From: Parabacteroides bouchesdurhonensis | GTDB taxonomy: Bacteria; Bacteroidota; Bacteroidia; Bacteroidales; Tannerellaceae | NCBI RefSeq assembly: GCF_900186615.1 | Contig: NZ_LT896588.1 | Coordinates: 3,288,348-3,352,347 of the forward strand | Length of the DNA: 64,000 nucleotides | Reading direction: 5' to 3' | Shown: positions 15,059-25,466 of the stretch, one piece after another | Position numbering within the stretch: position 1 is the stretch's first letter | How the letters are laid out: each line of letters opens with the position of its first letter | Notes under the pieces: model-generated | Told to the model about the DNA's origin: nothing | Database searches by the model: none | The model's input: only the letters and a program-made list of their open reading frames with translations | Made by a program: the position numbers and the translations under genes

Positions 15059-16315
15059 TTATCTGGTCATCAAATTATAAGCGACTTGAGCAGCACGTTC
15101 CATAATCTCATCCTCTCCCGGAACTTTTTTATTTTCCATTAGTACTTTACCATTACATATAACTGTATCTATACAACTGCCATTTGCCGCATATACCAAA
15201 TTGGATACAAAATTAAAATTAGGAGTAAAAGCAGGAATATTCAAATCTACTAAGCTTAAATCCGCAAGATAACCTTCTTCAATACGCCCTGCTTTAATGT
15301 CCAGAATAGAAGCACCTGACTCTGTTGCCGCTTTCAACATTTCACCGGCAGTAAGTGCTTCGGGATTTTTTCGCCAGGCTTTACCTAATAAAGAAGCCAA
15401 CTTCATAGCTTCTACCATATCCAGATTATTAGAGGAAGAACAACCATCCGTACCTAAACCAATCATAATACCGGCCTCTTTCATTTCTTTGAACTGAAAA
15501 TGAATACCCGAAGCTAACTTCATATTAGAGGCAGGATTATGCACAACCTTTACCCCATGGTCGGCCAACATGCGAATTTCATCTCTATCAACATAGATAC
15601 CATGGGCAATAACCAGACGAGGAGACAAAACGCCCAGCTTATATAAATAACGTACGGGAGAAAGACCAAAATGTTTAATTGAATTTTCTACCTCCTCTTC
15701 CGTTTCCGACAGATGCAGATGGATTAATATATTCCGTTCGGAAGAGAATTTATTGATCCATTGTAAAAGTTCTCCTGATACTGTATATATGGCATGCGGC
15801 CCTATAGCATATTTTATACGGTCGCTATATTCATCAAATTCCGAATATAACTTTATATTATTTGATTTACATTTTTCTGCCTGTTCCGGTTGAAAATGAT
15901 CGAAACAAACGCCAGAAATCACAGCTCTTATCCCCATCTCTTCCACGGCATCAGCTGTTCCACGAAACTTATGGTACATATCGAAAAAAGTAGTAGTTCC
16001 GCTTTTTATCATCTCCAGACATGCCAGTTTTGCTCCCCAATATACGTCTTCACGAGTCATTTTTGCTTCATTCGGCCAAATCTTCTGCTCCAGCCAGGGC
16101 ATTAAAGGCATATCATCCCCATAGCCACGGAAAAGAGTCATAGCCGCATGGGTGTGTGCATTAACAAAACCGGGCACAACGGCTTTCTTTGTGGCATCTA
16201 TTACTTTATCGGCTTGTACAGAGAAGTCTTTTCCTATTTGTTTTATATACTTACCTTCTATATAAATATCAATTTCCGAGCCATTCAGCTGTGCATTCTT
16301 AATCAGTATATTCAT
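15059..16315 (-). CDS. mtaD: 5-methylthioadenosine/S-adenosylhomocysteine deaminase family amidohydrolase
   Basis: 418 residues, full length for the TRZ/ATZ-type amidohydrolases. Metal ligands are visible in VNAHTHAAM, HLHLSETEEE, IAHGIYVDRDE and GLGTDGCSSSNN. The early GYGDDMPLMPWLEQKIWP segment is typical of MtaD rather than guanine or cytosine deaminase. It deaminates adenosine-like thioethers to inosine forms in the cytoplasm, feeding the neighbouring phosphorylase. Four bp separate it from the helicase gene upstream, so the whole 14.2-18.3 kb block is probably one operon. Confidence 0.85.
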   Translation of the reverse strand: MNILIKNAQLNGSEIDIYIEGKYIKQIGKDFSVQADKVIDATKKAVVPGFVNAHTHAAMTLFRGYGDDMPLMPWLEQKIWPNEAKMTREDVYWGAKLACLEMIKSGTTTFFDMYHKFRGTADAVEEMGIRAVISGVCFDHFQPEQAEKCKSNNIKLYSEFDEYSDRIKYAIGPHAIYTVSGELLQWINKFSSERNILIHLHLSETEEEVENSIKHFGLSPVRYLYKLGVLSPRLVIAHGIYVDRDEIRMLADHGVKVVHNPASNMKLASGIHFQFKEMKEAGIMIGLGTDGCSSSNNLDMVEAMKLASLLGKAWRKNPEALTAGEMLKAATESGASILDIKAGRIEEGYLADLSLVDLNIPAFTPNFNFVSNLVYAANGSCIDTVICNGKVLMENKKVPGEDEIMERAAQVAYNLMTR

Positions 16316-16319
16316 CTTT

Positions 16320-17636
16320 TCAATTGAATTTTGCTTTCATGTTTTTTATCTTTTCATCACGGATACGGGCTAGCAAGACAGATAGTTTATTCCGTTTTAT
16401 TGCAGCAAAAGAACAACTCTCCTTAACTTCAACCACACCTAATTCGTCTTTCTCCAAGCCTCCTTTTTGGAAAAGGAAGCCAACGATATCCTTCTTACTT
16501 AATTTATCACGTTTTCCTTTATTGATTGTAAGTGTGACCCACTCGGAAAGAACCGGCTTTTTTGTCTTTTCCGGAAGATAAAACTCATCCGGCTGACGAA
16601 TAAGATATTCGGGTATCGTTTCTTGTTCATTCAAAATGATATATGCATTTCCTTCGGCATTCATTCGGGCCGTACGTCCATTTCGGTGGATATAAGCCTC
16701 TTCATTAACAGGTAAATGATAATGTATTACATTCTTCACTTCCGGAATATCCAATCCCCTTGCTGCCAGGTCTGTCGAAATAAACACAGTAGTACTGCCG
16801 TTACGGAAAAGAGAAAGGGCGCGTTCACGCTCAGATTGCTCCATTCCACCGTGAAAATATTCATTTTCCACCCCCATTTCCGAAAGATAATTACTTACCC
16901 TTTCTACTGCTCCACGCAGGTTACAAAAAACTAACGCAGAGCCGCCATTTAACTCTCCCAATAATTTATATAAAGTCTCCAATTTATCCTTTATCGGAGA
17001 TTTAACTATACGGACCGTCAATCTTTTTATTTCTTTCGTTTCCTTCAAGAAAGATAAACGCACCGGAGAAGTAATACCAATAAAAGAAGGTATATCAACC
17101 GCTGCCGTTGCCGAAGTAAGAATCCGGCGGCGTACATTAGGAAGATGCCCTAATATCTCTTTCATTTCAGCAAGAAAACCCAGCTCCAATGATTTATCGA
17201 ACTCATCCAGGATTAACGTTTTCACCGTATCTAAATTAAGGCTTCCGCGTTCGATGTGGTCTAAAATTCGTCCGGGCGTACCGATAAGTACCGTGGGAGG
17301 ATGTTCCAGACTTTTTTTCTCAACCCGTATCGGATGCCCGCCATAACAACAATTCACTTTATATCCGGAGCCTAACGAACGGAACACAGTTTCTATCTGC
17401 AAAGCTAATTCCCGTGAAGGAGCAATGATTAGTGCTTGTATTTGTTTATCTTCATTCGTAAACAATGTCAATAAAGGTAGCAAAAACGCTAATGTCTTAC
17501 CTGAACCTGTGGGACTTAACAGTACCAGGTCCTTACTTGTACCGGCATCCAATACCGATTGTTGCATTTCATTCAATGCTTCAATTTTGGCATTAGACAA
17601 CGCACGTACTATTCTTTCATCCTCTTGTATTTTCAT
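16320..17636 (-). CDS. DbpA-like DEAD-box RNA helicase with DEFD motif
   Basis: 438 residues. RecA core: SPTGSGKTLAF (Walker A), APSRELALQ (Ia), TPGR (Ib), LILDEFDKSLELGF (motif II is DEFD instead of DEAD), TSATAAV (III), STDLAARGLD (V), and YIHRNGRTARM, a variant of HRIGRTGR. Residues 365-438 form a DbpA-type RNA-binding domain (EWVTLTINKGKRDKLSKKD, GFLFQKGGLEKDELGVVEV), so the likely target is 23S rRNA during ribosome assembly. The variant motifs are probably lineage features, not inactivation, because all lysine/arginine contacts remain. It overlaps no gene; 4-7 bp gaps to both neighbours suggest an operon. Confidence 0.86.
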   Translation of the reverse strand: MKIQEDERIVRALSNAKIEALNEMQQSVLDAGTSKDLVLLSPTGSGKTLAFLLPLLTLFTNEDKQIQALIIAPSRELALQIETVFRSLGSGYKVNCCYGGHPIRVEKKSLEHPPTVLIGTPGRILDHIERGSLNLDTVKTLILDEFDKSLELGFLAEMKEILGHLPNVRRRILTSATAAVDIPSFIGITSPVRLSFLKETKEIKRLTVRIVKSPIKDKLETLYKLLGELNGGSALVFCNLRGAVERVSNYLSEMGVENEYFHGGMEQSERERALSLFRNGSTTVFISTDLAARGLDIPEVKNVIHYHLPVNEEAYIHRNGRTARMNAEGNAYIILNEQETIPEYLIRQPDEFYLPEKTKKPVLSEWVTLTINKGKRDKLSKKDIVGFLFQKGGLEKDELGVVEVKESCSFAAIKRNKLSVLLARIRDEKIKNMKAKFN

Positions 17637-17642
17637 ATCTAA

Positions 17643-18287
17643 TTATCGCAGGTATTGCTCTACTCGTTTATAAAAATCGGCGATATGAACGCCGTCTACA
17701 AAACTATGATTTACATACAATGCTATAGGAATTACCAAACTACCTCCTCTTATTACAGCCTTTCCAACGTTTATTAGCGGATAATCTCCTCCATTTTTAT
17801 GTTGTTGTGTATGTGTCACGGATGTAAAGAATAAATCAGGAGTCGCGCTAACCAGAATAACATTATATCTTTCGTCTTCCGAAGCTCCATTCTCGGCAGC
17901 ATATGGATCACCATCTTCCGGTATATTCCGGATAATAGCAGAAGCGACTTCATGGAATTTTTCAAAGTCCTCTATCCACGGAATACGCACTGTATAAAAC
18001 TTTCCTTTCTCATTCATCTTTACAGGAGCCAGCACATCAACCTTATCATACAGTATGACTTGTTCTTTGGCATCAAAACGGTATCTTAACTCTTTAATTT
18101 CATTTGCAGCACGAAGTATAGCATATAAATAATACAGGAAAAACGATTGTTTGTTAACATGGGCTTTTTCTTTAGCTATCCCGCATTCTATTTCCGAAGT
18201 AATTGAGATACATGGATTCAAAAATCCCCGAAAGAACCGGTAGTTATCTCTTCGTTCCCATGTTTCAATATCTATAATTTGCTTCAT
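17643..18287 (-). CDS. chloramphenicol acetyltransferase-like acyltransferase
   Basis: 214 residues, the normal CAT length. The start ETWERRDNYRFFRGFLNPC and the catalytic motif ALYVNHSFVDGVHIADF (HxxxDG, catalytic His) near residue 190 place it in the CAT fold. It should transfer an acetyl group from acetyl-CoA, as a trimer in the cytoplasm. Housekeeping Bacteroidales genomes carry such CatA-like proteins that are not proven resistance enzymes, and its operon position between a helicase and a dipeptidase argues against a recently acquired resistance gene. Substrate unknown. Confidence 0.8.
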   Translation of the reverse strand: MKQIIDIETWERRDNYRFFRGFLNPCISITSEIECGIAKEKAHVNKQSFFLYYLYAILRAANEIKELRYRFDAKEQVILYDKVDVLAPVKMNEKGKFYTVRIPWIEDFEKFHEVASAIIRNIPEDGDPYAAENGASEDERYNVILVSATPDLFFTSVTHTQQHKNGGDYPLINVGKAVIRGGSLVIPIALYVNHSFVDGVHIADFYKRVEQYLR

Positions 18288-18303
18288 AACGATGAATTAC
18301 TTA

Positions 18304-19659
18304 TTACTTAAAGTCCCTATAAAATTCGGCAACAGCCTCTATACCTTTATAAAATATATCCAAACGGCAGCTTTCATTCGGCGAATGAATCGCATTCTGT
18401 TCCAAGCCAAATCCCATCAGTATCGTCTTGACTCCCAATACCTGTTCAAATGTGGAAATGATAGGGATACTTCCTCCGCGACGCACAGCTAACGGTTTCT
18501 TTCCAAAAGCTGTTTCTACCGCTTTTTCAGCAGCTTGATAAGCCGGTATATCTATCGGACAGACATATCCTTGTCCTCCATGGCTAGGCGTCACCTTTAC
18601 TGTTACAAAGTCCAGAGCGACACGGGCGATATAATCTTCAAACATTCGGGAAATTTTCTCATGATCCTGATGCGGAACTAACCGACAAGACACTTTGGCA
18701 TAAGCTTTGGATGGCAAGACTGTTTTACTTCCTTCACCTGTATAGCCTCCCCAAATACCACAAATATCAAATGACGGACGGCAACTATTCCGTTCCAACG
18801 TAGAATATCCTTTCTCTCCAAATAATGCCTTTACACCAATTGCCGCCTTATATTTCTCTTCATCAAAAGGAATTTGAGCAATCATTTTTCGTTCAGCGGA
18901 AGGCACTTCCTCTACATCATCATAAAATCCAGGAATTGTAATACGACCATCAGCATCCGTCACATCAGCCATCAGCTTACAAAGTATATTGATAGGATTA
19001 GCTACAGCGCCTCCAAAATGACCAGAATGCAAATCACGATTAGGGCCGGTTACTTCCACTTCCCAATAAGCAAGACCTCGTAAACCGGTTGTCAACGACG
19101 GGGTTTCCGCACTAACCATACTGGTATCGGATACAAGAATAATATCCGCTTGCAATAAATCTTTATTATCACGGCAAAAAGCCTCCAGACTGGGAGAACC
19201 GATCTCTTCCTCCCCTTCAAAAATAAATTTCACATTACAAGCCAACAAATCATTCTTCAATGCCGTTTCAAACCCTTTTACCTGAATCATACTTTGACCT
19301 TTATCGTCGTCAGCCCCGCGCGCCCAAATACGGCCATCACGAATCTCCGGATCAAAAGGTTTACTCTTCCATAATTCCAATGGCTCTGCAGGCATTACAT
19401 CATAGTGGGCATAAACCAACACTGTTTTAGCCTTTGGAGAAACCATTTTTTCTGCATAAACCACCGGATTGCCATTTGTTGGCATTATAACTGCTTTATC
19501 AACACCGGATAAAAGTAACACCTCCACCCAACGTTGTGCACAAGTCAACATATCGGGTTTATTTTCTTGTTTGGCACTAATTGAAGGAATACGAATAAGT
19601 GAGAATAATTCTTCGAGAAAACGATCCTTGTTGGATTCAATATAAGATCTGACAGGCAT
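18304..19659 (-). CDS. M20 family dipeptidase
   Basis: 451 residues. Zinc ligands appear in VYAHYDVMP, ARGADDDKGQ and FEGEEEIGSPS (EE pair), then DLHSGHFGGAV and a late GFGLEQNAIHSPNESC with the last His ligand. These define the CNDP/PepV-like M20 branch that cleaves dipeptides in the cytoplasm. No signal peptide. A -7 box TATCTTTG lies 18 bp upstream of the start codon, so this gene likely starts the transcript that continues into the CAT and helicase genes. Confidence 0.9.
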   Translation of the reverse strand: MPVRSYIESNKDRFLEELFSLIRIPSISAKQENKPDMLTCAQRWVEVLLLSGVDKAVIMPTNGNPVVYAEKMVSPKAKTVLVYAHYDVMPAEPLELWKSKPFDPEIRDGRIWARGADDDKGQSMIQVKGFETALKNDLLACNVKFIFEGEEEIGSPSLEAFCRDNKDLLQADIILVSDTSMVSAETPSLTTGLRGLAYWEVEVTGPNRDLHSGHFGGAVANPINILCKLMADVTDADGRITIPGFYDDVEEVPSAERKMIAQIPFDEEKYKAAIGVKALFGEKGYSTLERNSCRPSFDICGIWGGYTGEGSKTVLPSKAYAKVSCRLVPHQDHEKISRMFEDYIARVALDFVTVKVTPSHGGQGYVCPIDIPAYQAAEKAVETAFGKKPLAVRRGGSIPIISTFEQVLGVKTILMGFGLEQNAIHSPNESCRLDIFYKGIEAVAEFYRDFK

Positions 19660-19676
19660 AATATTTAGTTTTGTGT

Positions 19677-19684
19677 CAAAGATA
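19677..19684 (-). promoter_or_regulatory. -7 box TATCTTTG for the dipeptidase operon
   Basis: Exact TAnnTTTG match on the minus strand; GTTG about 20 bp upstream is a near match to the -33 TTTG. Distance to the start codon 18 bp. Confidence 0.6.
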
Positions 19685-19776
19685 GCATCTTTGCGTTTAT
19701 TTTACAACAATCATTACATCGCAAAAAGCTCTTCTTCTTAATTATATCAATTATATATGAATAAAAAGAACTCTTA

Positions 19777-20157
19777 TCAAGATTTGAAAGTAACTTTCCT
19801 ATTCATCACGAAATTAATAGCACCATAAACAAAAAGTCCGAGAAATTGAGCAAGATATTCATTCAATTCTATTACTTCCACCATCAAAAGCAAAGAAAGG
19901 AACTGGGCTGTATATGCCATTCCGAAAGCGAGTAAAAACAAAGGAATCTCTTTGATAAATTGTCCTTCACCGGTGGAAAACACCCAATACTTACACCAAA
20001 AGAAATTATTTATCAAAGCAGCTATATAGCCGGCCACATTCGACCATAAATAATTGCAATCCAACAGATCCATCAATATCCAAATGATCGATGCAGTAAT
20101 CAGAGCATTCAAAGTTCCTACAATAGCAAAACGAAGAATACGCGTAGATTCTTTCAT
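19777..20157 (-). CDS. GtrA family membrane protein
   Basis: 126 residues with four predicted transmembrane helices (FAIVGTLNALITASIIWIL, VAGYIAALINNFFWCKYWVF, LFLLAFGMAYTAQFLSLL and a last one around YLAQFLGLFVYGAINFV). The GTLNA and NFFWCKYWVF motifs are typical of GtrA, a possible flippase of polyprenyl-linked sugars for cell-surface polysaccharides. No glycosyltransferase is next to it, unlike the paralogue at 26410. Monocistronic, with its own -7 box upstream. Confidence 0.85.
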   Translation of the reverse strand: MKESTRILRFAIVGTLNALITASIIWILMDLLDCNYLWSNVAGYIAALINNFFWCKYWVFSTGEGQFIKEIPLFLLAFGMAYTAQFLSLLLMVEVIELNEYLAQFLGLFVYGAINFVMNRKVTFKS

Positions 20158-20180
20158 ATTTACATTATATTATTAGGATG

Positions 20181-20188
20181 CAAATATA
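20181..20188 (-). promoter_or_regulatory. -7 box TATATTTG for GtrA gene
   Basis: Exact TAnnTTTG match on the minus strand, 24 bp before the GtrA start codon. No -33 box recognised. Confidence 0.45.
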
Positions 20189-20218
20189 AGGAATAACTCT
20201 ATATAAAAGATAAAAAAC

Positions 20219-20249
20219 ATTGCTGCCCCTCACGAAAAGGAGCAGCAAT
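20219..20249 (-). terminator. terminator of the acn-icd-gltA operon
   Basis: ATTGCTGC (20219-20226) and GCAGCAAT (20242-20249) with further CCT/AGG pairing inside; on the minus strand it is followed by GTTTTTTATC. It lies 37 bp past the citrate synthase stop codon. Confidence 0.75.
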
Positions 20250-20285
20250 TACTATTACCTAATAACGATACAGGAACTACTTAGT

Positions 20286-21629
20286 CTAACGTTCGTTAAG
20301 TGGAGTATATATTTGCTCGTCAAGCACATTCTTATACGCAGGACGAATAATACGTTTACCTTCAAAGTTCAACTCTTCTATACGGTGTGCCGTCCAGCCC
20401 ACAATACGAGCCATAGCAAACAAGGGTGTATAAATTTCTTGCGGAAGGCCAATCATTTCATATACGAAGCCTGAATAAAAATCCACATTAGATGACACGC
20501 GCTTCTTCGTTCCTTTATGTTTTGCAAAACATTCAATAGCACGTTCCTCCAATAATTCAAGGAAATTAAACTCTTCTTCACGACCTTTTTCCTTTGCCAG
20601 CTCACGGGCCAGTTCTTTCAATACAACCGCACGAGGGTCAGAAATGGTATAAACGGCATGTCCAATACCATAAATCAGCCCGGTTTTATTATAGGCTTCC
20701 TTATTTAGCATACGCATGAAATAAGTATCGATTTCATCAACATTTGTCCAATCCTCTATATTATCTTTCAGGTGATGAAACATGTCAACCACTTGGATAT
20801 TTGCACCACCATGTAACGGACCTTTCAGCGAACCAATACCGGCAGCAATTGCAGAATAAGTATCTGTCCCCGTAGAACTGGTTACACGCACTGTGAACGT
20901 AGAGTTATTTCCACCACCATGTTCTGCCTGTAATACCAATAATAAATCTAACGTTCGTGCATCCAAATCGGTAAAATCGCGTTTTAACATGTGCAGGAAA
21001 TTCTCGGCAATGGACAAATTCTCGTGCGGATGACGAATATGTAACGAACGTCCTTGTGTGCTATGACGGTATATATTATAGGCATATGCAATAATTGTTG
21101 GGAATTTAGAAATAAGATCGATGGATTGGCGCATCAGATTATCACGGGATGTATCATCCGGATTCGGATCGAATGTATACATTTCCAGCACGCTACGAGC
21201 CAGTATATTCATAATATTCTGTCCTTCCAGATCCAAGATATTCATCTTCGTCTTTTGCTCCAAAGGCATATTATCATTTATCAGTTCTTTAAAAGACGCC
21301 AATTCTTCTTTATCCGGCAATCTACCGGAAAGCATCAAATAAGCTACTTCTTCAAATCCAAAACGTTTTTCTTTTATAAGACCGTGGGCTATATCCTCCA
21401 CATCATAACCTCTATAAAACAATTTACCTGGTATAGCTTTCAATCCTCCTTCCGGAAGACGTTCATACCCAACCACATTGCCAATCTTAGTCAATCCAAC
21501 CAAAACACCGCTACCGTCTTCATTACGCAGACCTCGCTTTACATTATACTTCGGAAATAGTTCGTTGTCTATCTTACATGTATTCTTTGCCTCTTCCGAC
21601 AGTTTATAAATAATATATTCTTTCTTCAT
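20286..21629 (-). CDS. gltA: citrate synthase
   Basis: 447 residues from MKKEYIIYK; an in-frame ATG three codons upstream is possible. It condenses oxaloacetate and acetyl-CoA. Active-site regions are clear: LLVLQAEHGGGNNSTFTVR (oxaloacetate His), GSLKGPLHGGAN and GIGHAVYTISDPRA, and a C-terminal FYSGFVYEMIGLP. The long N-terminus and the HGGGNNST signature match the Bacteroidales type. Third gene of acn-icd-gltA with 11 bp to icd, forming the oxidative citrate branch that supplies 2-oxoglutarate for glutamate. Confidence 0.95.
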   Translation of the reverse strand: MKKEYIIYKLSEEAKNTCKIDNELFPKYNVKRGLRNEDGSGVLVGLTKIGNVVGYERLPEGGLKAIPGKLFYRGYDVEDIAHGLIKEKRFGFEEVAYLMLSGRLPDKEELASFKELINDNMPLEQKTKMNILDLEGQNIMNILARSVLEMYTFDPNPDDTSRDNLMRQSIDLISKFPTIIAYAYNIYRHSTQGRSLHIRHPHENLSIAENFLHMLKRDFTDLDARTLDLLLVLQAEHGGGNNSTFTVRVTSSTGTDTYSAIAAGIGSLKGPLHGGANIQVVDMFHHLKDNIEDWTNVDEIDTYFMRMLNKEAYNKTGLIYGIGHAVYTISDPRAVVLKELARELAKEKGREEEFNFLELLEERAIECFAKHKGTKKRVSSNVDFYSGFVYEMIGLPQEIYTPLFAMARIVGWTAHRIEELNFEGKRIIRPAYKNVLDEQIYTPLNER

Positions 21630-21649
21630 TACGATCAATAAATTTATTG

Positions 21650-22831
21650 TTACAAAAGCGAGATAATCAGTTCACCAAATTCTTTAGTGCCAAGAGATTT
21701 ACCATCAGGCATAAAACGTGCCAGATCGTGAGTAGCCAACCCTTTTCCAAAAGCCTCTTCCATTGCCGCAGTTATCAACGAAGCCGCCTCATTCCATCCC
21801 ATATATTCAAGCATCATAACAGATGAAAGTAAAAGAGATGATGGATTTACTACGTTTTTACCGGCAATATTAGGGGCCGTGCCATGTGTAGCTTCAAAAA
21901 TAGCATGGCCACTTACATAATTAATATTTGCCCCGGGAGCAATACCAATACCGCCAACCATAGCCGCTAATTGATCTGAAATATAATCTCCATTCAGATT
22001 CAGTGTAGCAATTACCGAATACTCTTCGGGCATCAATAGCGTATTTTGCAAAAAAGCATCAGCGATTACATCTTTAATCACCAGCTTACCCTCTGAAATT
22101 GCTTTACCAAATTCTCTTTCAGCCAATGCGTAGCCCCATTCTTTAAAACCACCTTCCGTAAATTTCATTATGTTGCCTTTATGAACTAAAGTAACACTGG
22201 GCAGTTTATTCTCCAACGCAAACTCAATAGCCGCACGAACTAATCGTTCCGTTCCTTCCACAGACACCGGTTTTACTCCAAAAGAAGACGTTTCCGGAAA
22301 ACGAACCTTAGTTACTCCCATTTCATCGGTCAGGAATTTATAAAACTTATGAGCTTCCGGTGTACCTTGTTTCCATTCTATACCGGCATAAATGTCTTCC
22401 GTATTTTCACGAAAAATATACATATTTACCTTCTGAGGTTCCTTTATCGGAGATACAACTCCTTTAAACCAACGTACAGGACGAAGACAAACATATAAAT
22501 CCAGCGTTTGTCGAAGTGCAACATTTAAAGAACGGATACCGCCTCCGATTGGTGTGGTAAGCGGCCCTTTTATGCCAACAATATATTCGGTAAAAGCTTG
22601 CATTGTTTCATCCGGTAACCAACTGCCGGTTTTAGTAAAAGCCTTTTCACCGGCTAATATTTCTTTCCACTCTATAGCCCGTTTTCCATCATAAGCCTTA
22701 ATTAAAGCGGCATTTACAATATTCTGACAGACAGGAGTAATTTCTGCTCCTACACCATCTCCTTCTATATAAGGAATGATAACTTTATCCGGTACAATCA
22801 AGCGACCGTCTTGTTTCGTTATTTTGTCCAT
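21650..22831 (-). CDS. icd: isocitrate dehydrogenase
   Basis: 393 residues. It oxidises isocitrate to 2-oxoglutarate. Substrate-binding [21 protein letters not shown] (only the first part, [12 protein letters not shown], is diagnostic) and the nucleotide loop [21 protein letters not shown] region identify the isocitrate/isopropylmalate dehydrogenase superfamily; [13 protein letters not shown]-like [13 protein letters not shown] and the [13 protein letters not shown] start favour IDH, probably NADP-linked as in E. coli type I enzymes. It lies between acn (18 bp) and gltA (11 bp). Confidence 0.93.
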   Translation of the reverse strand: MDKITKQDGRLIVPDKVIIPYIEGDGVGAEITPVCQNIVNAALIKAYDGKRAIEWKEILAGEKAFTKTGSWLPDETMQAFTEYIVGIKGPLTTPIGGGIRSLNVALRQTLDLYVCLRPVRWFKGVVSPIKEPQKVNMYIFRENTEDIYAGIEWKQGTPEAHKFYKFLTDEMGVTKVRFPETSSFGVKPVSVEGTERLVRAAIEFALENKLPSVTLVHKGNIMKFTEGGFKEWGYALAEREFGKAISEGKLVIKDVIADAFLQNTLLMPEEYSVIATLNLNGDYISDQLAAMVGGIGIAPGANINYVSGHAIFEATHGTAPNIAGKNVVNPSSLLLSSVMMLEYMGWNEAASLITAAMEEAFGKGLATHDLARFMPDGKSLGTKEFGELIISLL

Positions 22832-22849
22832 ACAATTTTCTATTTTATA

Positions 22850-25099
22850 TTATTCATGTGCTGCATTCAACGCAGAACCAGCTTTAAACCATTTTATCTG
22901 TAAATCATTGTATGTATGATTTACCGGAAAAGATTCTTCCGATTCATCAGCATGGCGAAGCACTGCAATAAGCGGTTTACCCGGAGCAAAAGATTGTAAT
23001 CCGATAATAGATATACGATCGTCTTCTCGAACTTTCTTATAATCGTCTTTATCAGCAAAGGTTAAAGCTAGCATTCCTTGTTTTTTCAAGTTTGTTTCAT
23101 GAATGCGGGCAAAACTTTTAGCAAGAATTACTTTTACATTCAGAAAACGCGGTTCCATCGCCGCATGTTCACGGGAAGAACCTTCTCCATAATTTTCTTC
23201 CGCCACTACAATAGACGAAATATCTTGTTGTTTATATTGCTTAGCAACAGCCGAAACAGCCTCATATTTACCATCTAACTGATTCAATACGGAATTGGTC
23301 TTTCCATTGAAAGCATTCACAGCTCCCATCAACATATTATCGGAGATATTTTCCAAATGACCACGGAAACGTAACCACGGACCTGCCATTGATATATGGT
23401 CTGTTGTACATTTACCTTCAACCTTAATAAGAAGAGGCATATCCAACAAATCAGCGCCATTCCAAGGAGCAAACGGTTTCAAAGCCTGCAAGCGATTCGA
23501 TTCCGGACTGATCTTTACATCAACCAAAGAAGCCGAAGGAGCGATGAATCCGTTATCTTTCACATCAAAACCTTTCGATGGAAAATCAATACCCTGAGGT
23601 TCTTTCAACTTTACTTTACGTCCATCCGAAGTGTTCAATGTATCTTTAAGCGGATTGAAACAAAGATCGCCGGCAATTGTCAAAGCCAATGTCAGTTCCG
23701 GAGAAGCAACAAACGCATGTGTATTTGGATTGCCATCGGCTCGCTTGGCAAAGTTGCGGTTGAAAGAAGTTACTATAGAATTATTACGGGTATTATCACT
23801 TGTATGTCTTTTCCATTGCCCGATACAGGGGCCACATGCATTTGCCATGATAACGGCACCTATACGTTCAAAGTCGGCAATAAGACCATCCCGTTCTGCC
23901 GTATAACGAATCTGCTCGGAGCCCGGATTAATAATTAACGAAGCATTCACCGGTATTTTATCTTCATAAGCCTGACGGGCAATAGATGCGGCACGACTCA
24001 AATCCTGATATGAAGAGTTTGTACACGAACCTATCAATCCAACCTCCATCTTTTGCGGATAACCATTTTCCCGCACCTTTGCAGCAAATTCGGAAATTGG
24101 AGTCGCAGCATCCGGGGTAAACGGGCCATTAATATAAGGTTCCAATTCTGAAAGGTTAATAACAATAACGCGATCATAATACATTTCCGGGGTAGCACGA
24201 ACTTCCTCATCTGCTTCCAGATAAGATGAAATGGCTTCTGCCTTAACAGCAATCTCTTCCCGACCGGTTGCGCGTAAATAAGTTGCCATATTTTTATCAA
24301 ACGGGAATAAAGATGTTGTTGCCCCGACTTCTGCTCCCATATTGCAAATAGTAGCTTTTCCCGTAGCAGACAAAGAAGAAGCGCCTTCTCCGAAATATTC
24401 AATAATAGCATTCGTTCCTCCTTTTACAGTAAGGATGCCTGCCAGTTTCAGAATCACATCTTTAGGAGAAGCCCATCCATTCAGACGTCCGGTAAGTTTA
24501 ACACCAATAAGTTTAGGCATCTTCAACTCCCACTCCATTCCCGTCATAACATCTACAGCATCAGCACCACCTACACCGATTGCAACCATTCCTAATCCTC
24601 CGGCGTTGGGCGTATGAGAATCTGTTCCAACCATCATACCTCCCGGAAAAGCATAGTTTTCTAATACGACTTGATGGATAATTCCGGCTCCGGGTTTCCA
24701 AAAACCAATACCATATTTACCTGATACTGTTTTAAGAAAATCATATACTTCCCGGTTACCTTCGGTAGCAATATGGATGTCTTCTTTTGCACCGAGATTC
24801 GCTTGAATAAGATGATCACAATGTACAGTAGCAGGTACGGCAGACTTGTCTTTCCCGGCATTCATAAATTGAAGTAGTGCCATCTGTGCTGTAGCATCTT
24901 GCATCGCCACACGATCAGGACGGAAATTTACATAATCTTCGCCTCGTTTAAAAAGACGAATATTATTTTCATCATATAAATGAGCATAAAGGATTTTTTC
25001 AGACAATGTCATCGGACGACCAATGCTCTTGCGTGCGTTATCAACCCGTTTGGGGAACTTGGAATAGAAGTTTTCCAACATTTCAATATCATGCACCAT
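22850..25099 (-). CDS. acn: aconitate hydratase
   Basis: 749 residues, the size of mitochondrial-type aconitases. Fe-S ligands are in [12 protein letters not shown] and [11 protein letters not shown]; substrate loops include [12 protein letters not shown] early and [18 protein letters not shown] in the swivel domain. It interconverts citrate and isocitrate. First gene of the operon, with a -7 box 47 bp upstream of its ATG. Genes for the rest of an oxidative cycle are not in the window. Confidence 0.96.
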   Translation of the reverse strand: MVHDIEMLENFYSKFPKRVDNARKSIGRPMTLSEKILYAHLYDENNIRLFKRGEDYVNFRPDRVAMQDATAQMALLQFMNAGKDKSAVPATVHCDHLIQANLGAKEDIHIATEGNREVYDFLKTVSGKYGIGFWKPGAGIIHQVVLENYAFPGGMMVGTDSHTPNAGGLGMVAIGVGGADAVDVMTGMEWELKMPKLIGVKLTGRLNGWASPKDVILKLAGILTVKGGTNAIIEYFGEGASSLSATGKATICNMGAEVGATTSLFPFDKNMATYLRATGREEIAVKAEAISSYLEADEEVRATPEMYYDRVIVINLSELEPYINGPFTPDAATPISEFAAKVRENGYPQKMEVGLIGSCTNSSYQDLSRAASIARQAYEDKIPVNASLIINPGSEQIRYTAERDGLIADFERIGAVIMANACGPCIGQWKRHTSDNTRNNSIVTSFNRNFAKRADGNPNTHAFVASPELTLALTIAGDLCFNPLKDTLNTSDGRKVKLKEPQGIDFPSKGFDVKDNGFIAPSASLVDVKISPESNRLQALKPFAPWNGADLLDMPLLIKVEGKCTTDHISMAGPWLRFRGHLENISDNMLMGAVNAFNGKTNSVLNQLDGKYEAVSAVAKQYKQQDISSIVVAEENYGEGSSREHAAMEPRFLNVKVILAKSFARIHETNLKKQGMLALTFADKDDYKKVREDDRISIIGLQSFAPGKPLIAVLRHADESEESFPVNHTYNDLQIKWFKAGSALNAAHE

Positions 25100-25145
25100 A
25101 TATATAGTTTTTTAGATTATCAAACACCTTTCTGTTAGCTTTTTA

Positions 25146-25153
25146 CAAATGTA
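25146..25153 (-). promoter_or_regulatory. -7 box TACATTTG for acn operon
   Basis: Exact TAnnTTTG match on the minus strand giving a leader of about 40 nt before the aconitase start. No TTTG at the right distance upstream. Confidence 0.5.
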
Positions 25154-25274
25154 ATAAATAGTATAATTACTTATATTTGATAATTTCTATGAGGATATAG
25201 AAGAAATCTATAAGAGCTAAGAAATCGCGCGTATCTTTATCTAAGTAAAAAGGCGTCCATTCGAACGAAATTTG

Positions 25275-25314
25275 AATTTCTTCCGAGAGAAATTTTATTT
25301 TCTTCCGAAAGGAA
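25275..25314. repeat. dispersed palindromic repeat A, copy 1
   Basis: AATTTCTTCCGAGAGAAATT (a 7-bp inverted repeat), 4 bp, then TTTCTTCCGAAAGGAA. The same arrangement occurs at 36439-36479. It sits in the 367-bp gap between acn and the GT2 gene; the remainder of the gap holds the acn promoter and a terminator. Confidence 0.65.
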
Positions 25315-25395
25315 CAAAAATTTCCATCGAACGCATTTTATAAATATAACGGTTGGATAATTTATTTTGTTCAAGTTTTTGGCTAAAATAAAAAG

Positions 25396-25445
25396 TAGCC
25401 CTAAATTCTATTGCCATCAATAAAACAGCAAGAGCTTTAGGGCTA
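25396..25445 (-). terminator. terminator after GT2 gene
   Basis: Perfect 10-bp arms TAGCCCTAAA (25396-25405) and TTTAGGGCTA (25436-25445); on the minus strand a CTTTTTATTTT tract follows. 21 bp after the GT2 stop codon. Confidence 0.65.
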
Positions 25446-25466
25446 TCAAATAATATAATCCTTTAA

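Noticed and set aside
17643-18287. Antibiotic-resistance gene (chloramphenicol acetyltransferase)
   Set aside because: The fold and catalytic motif are those of CAT, but it sits in a housekeeping operon with normal composition and no mobile element, so resistance is not supported.
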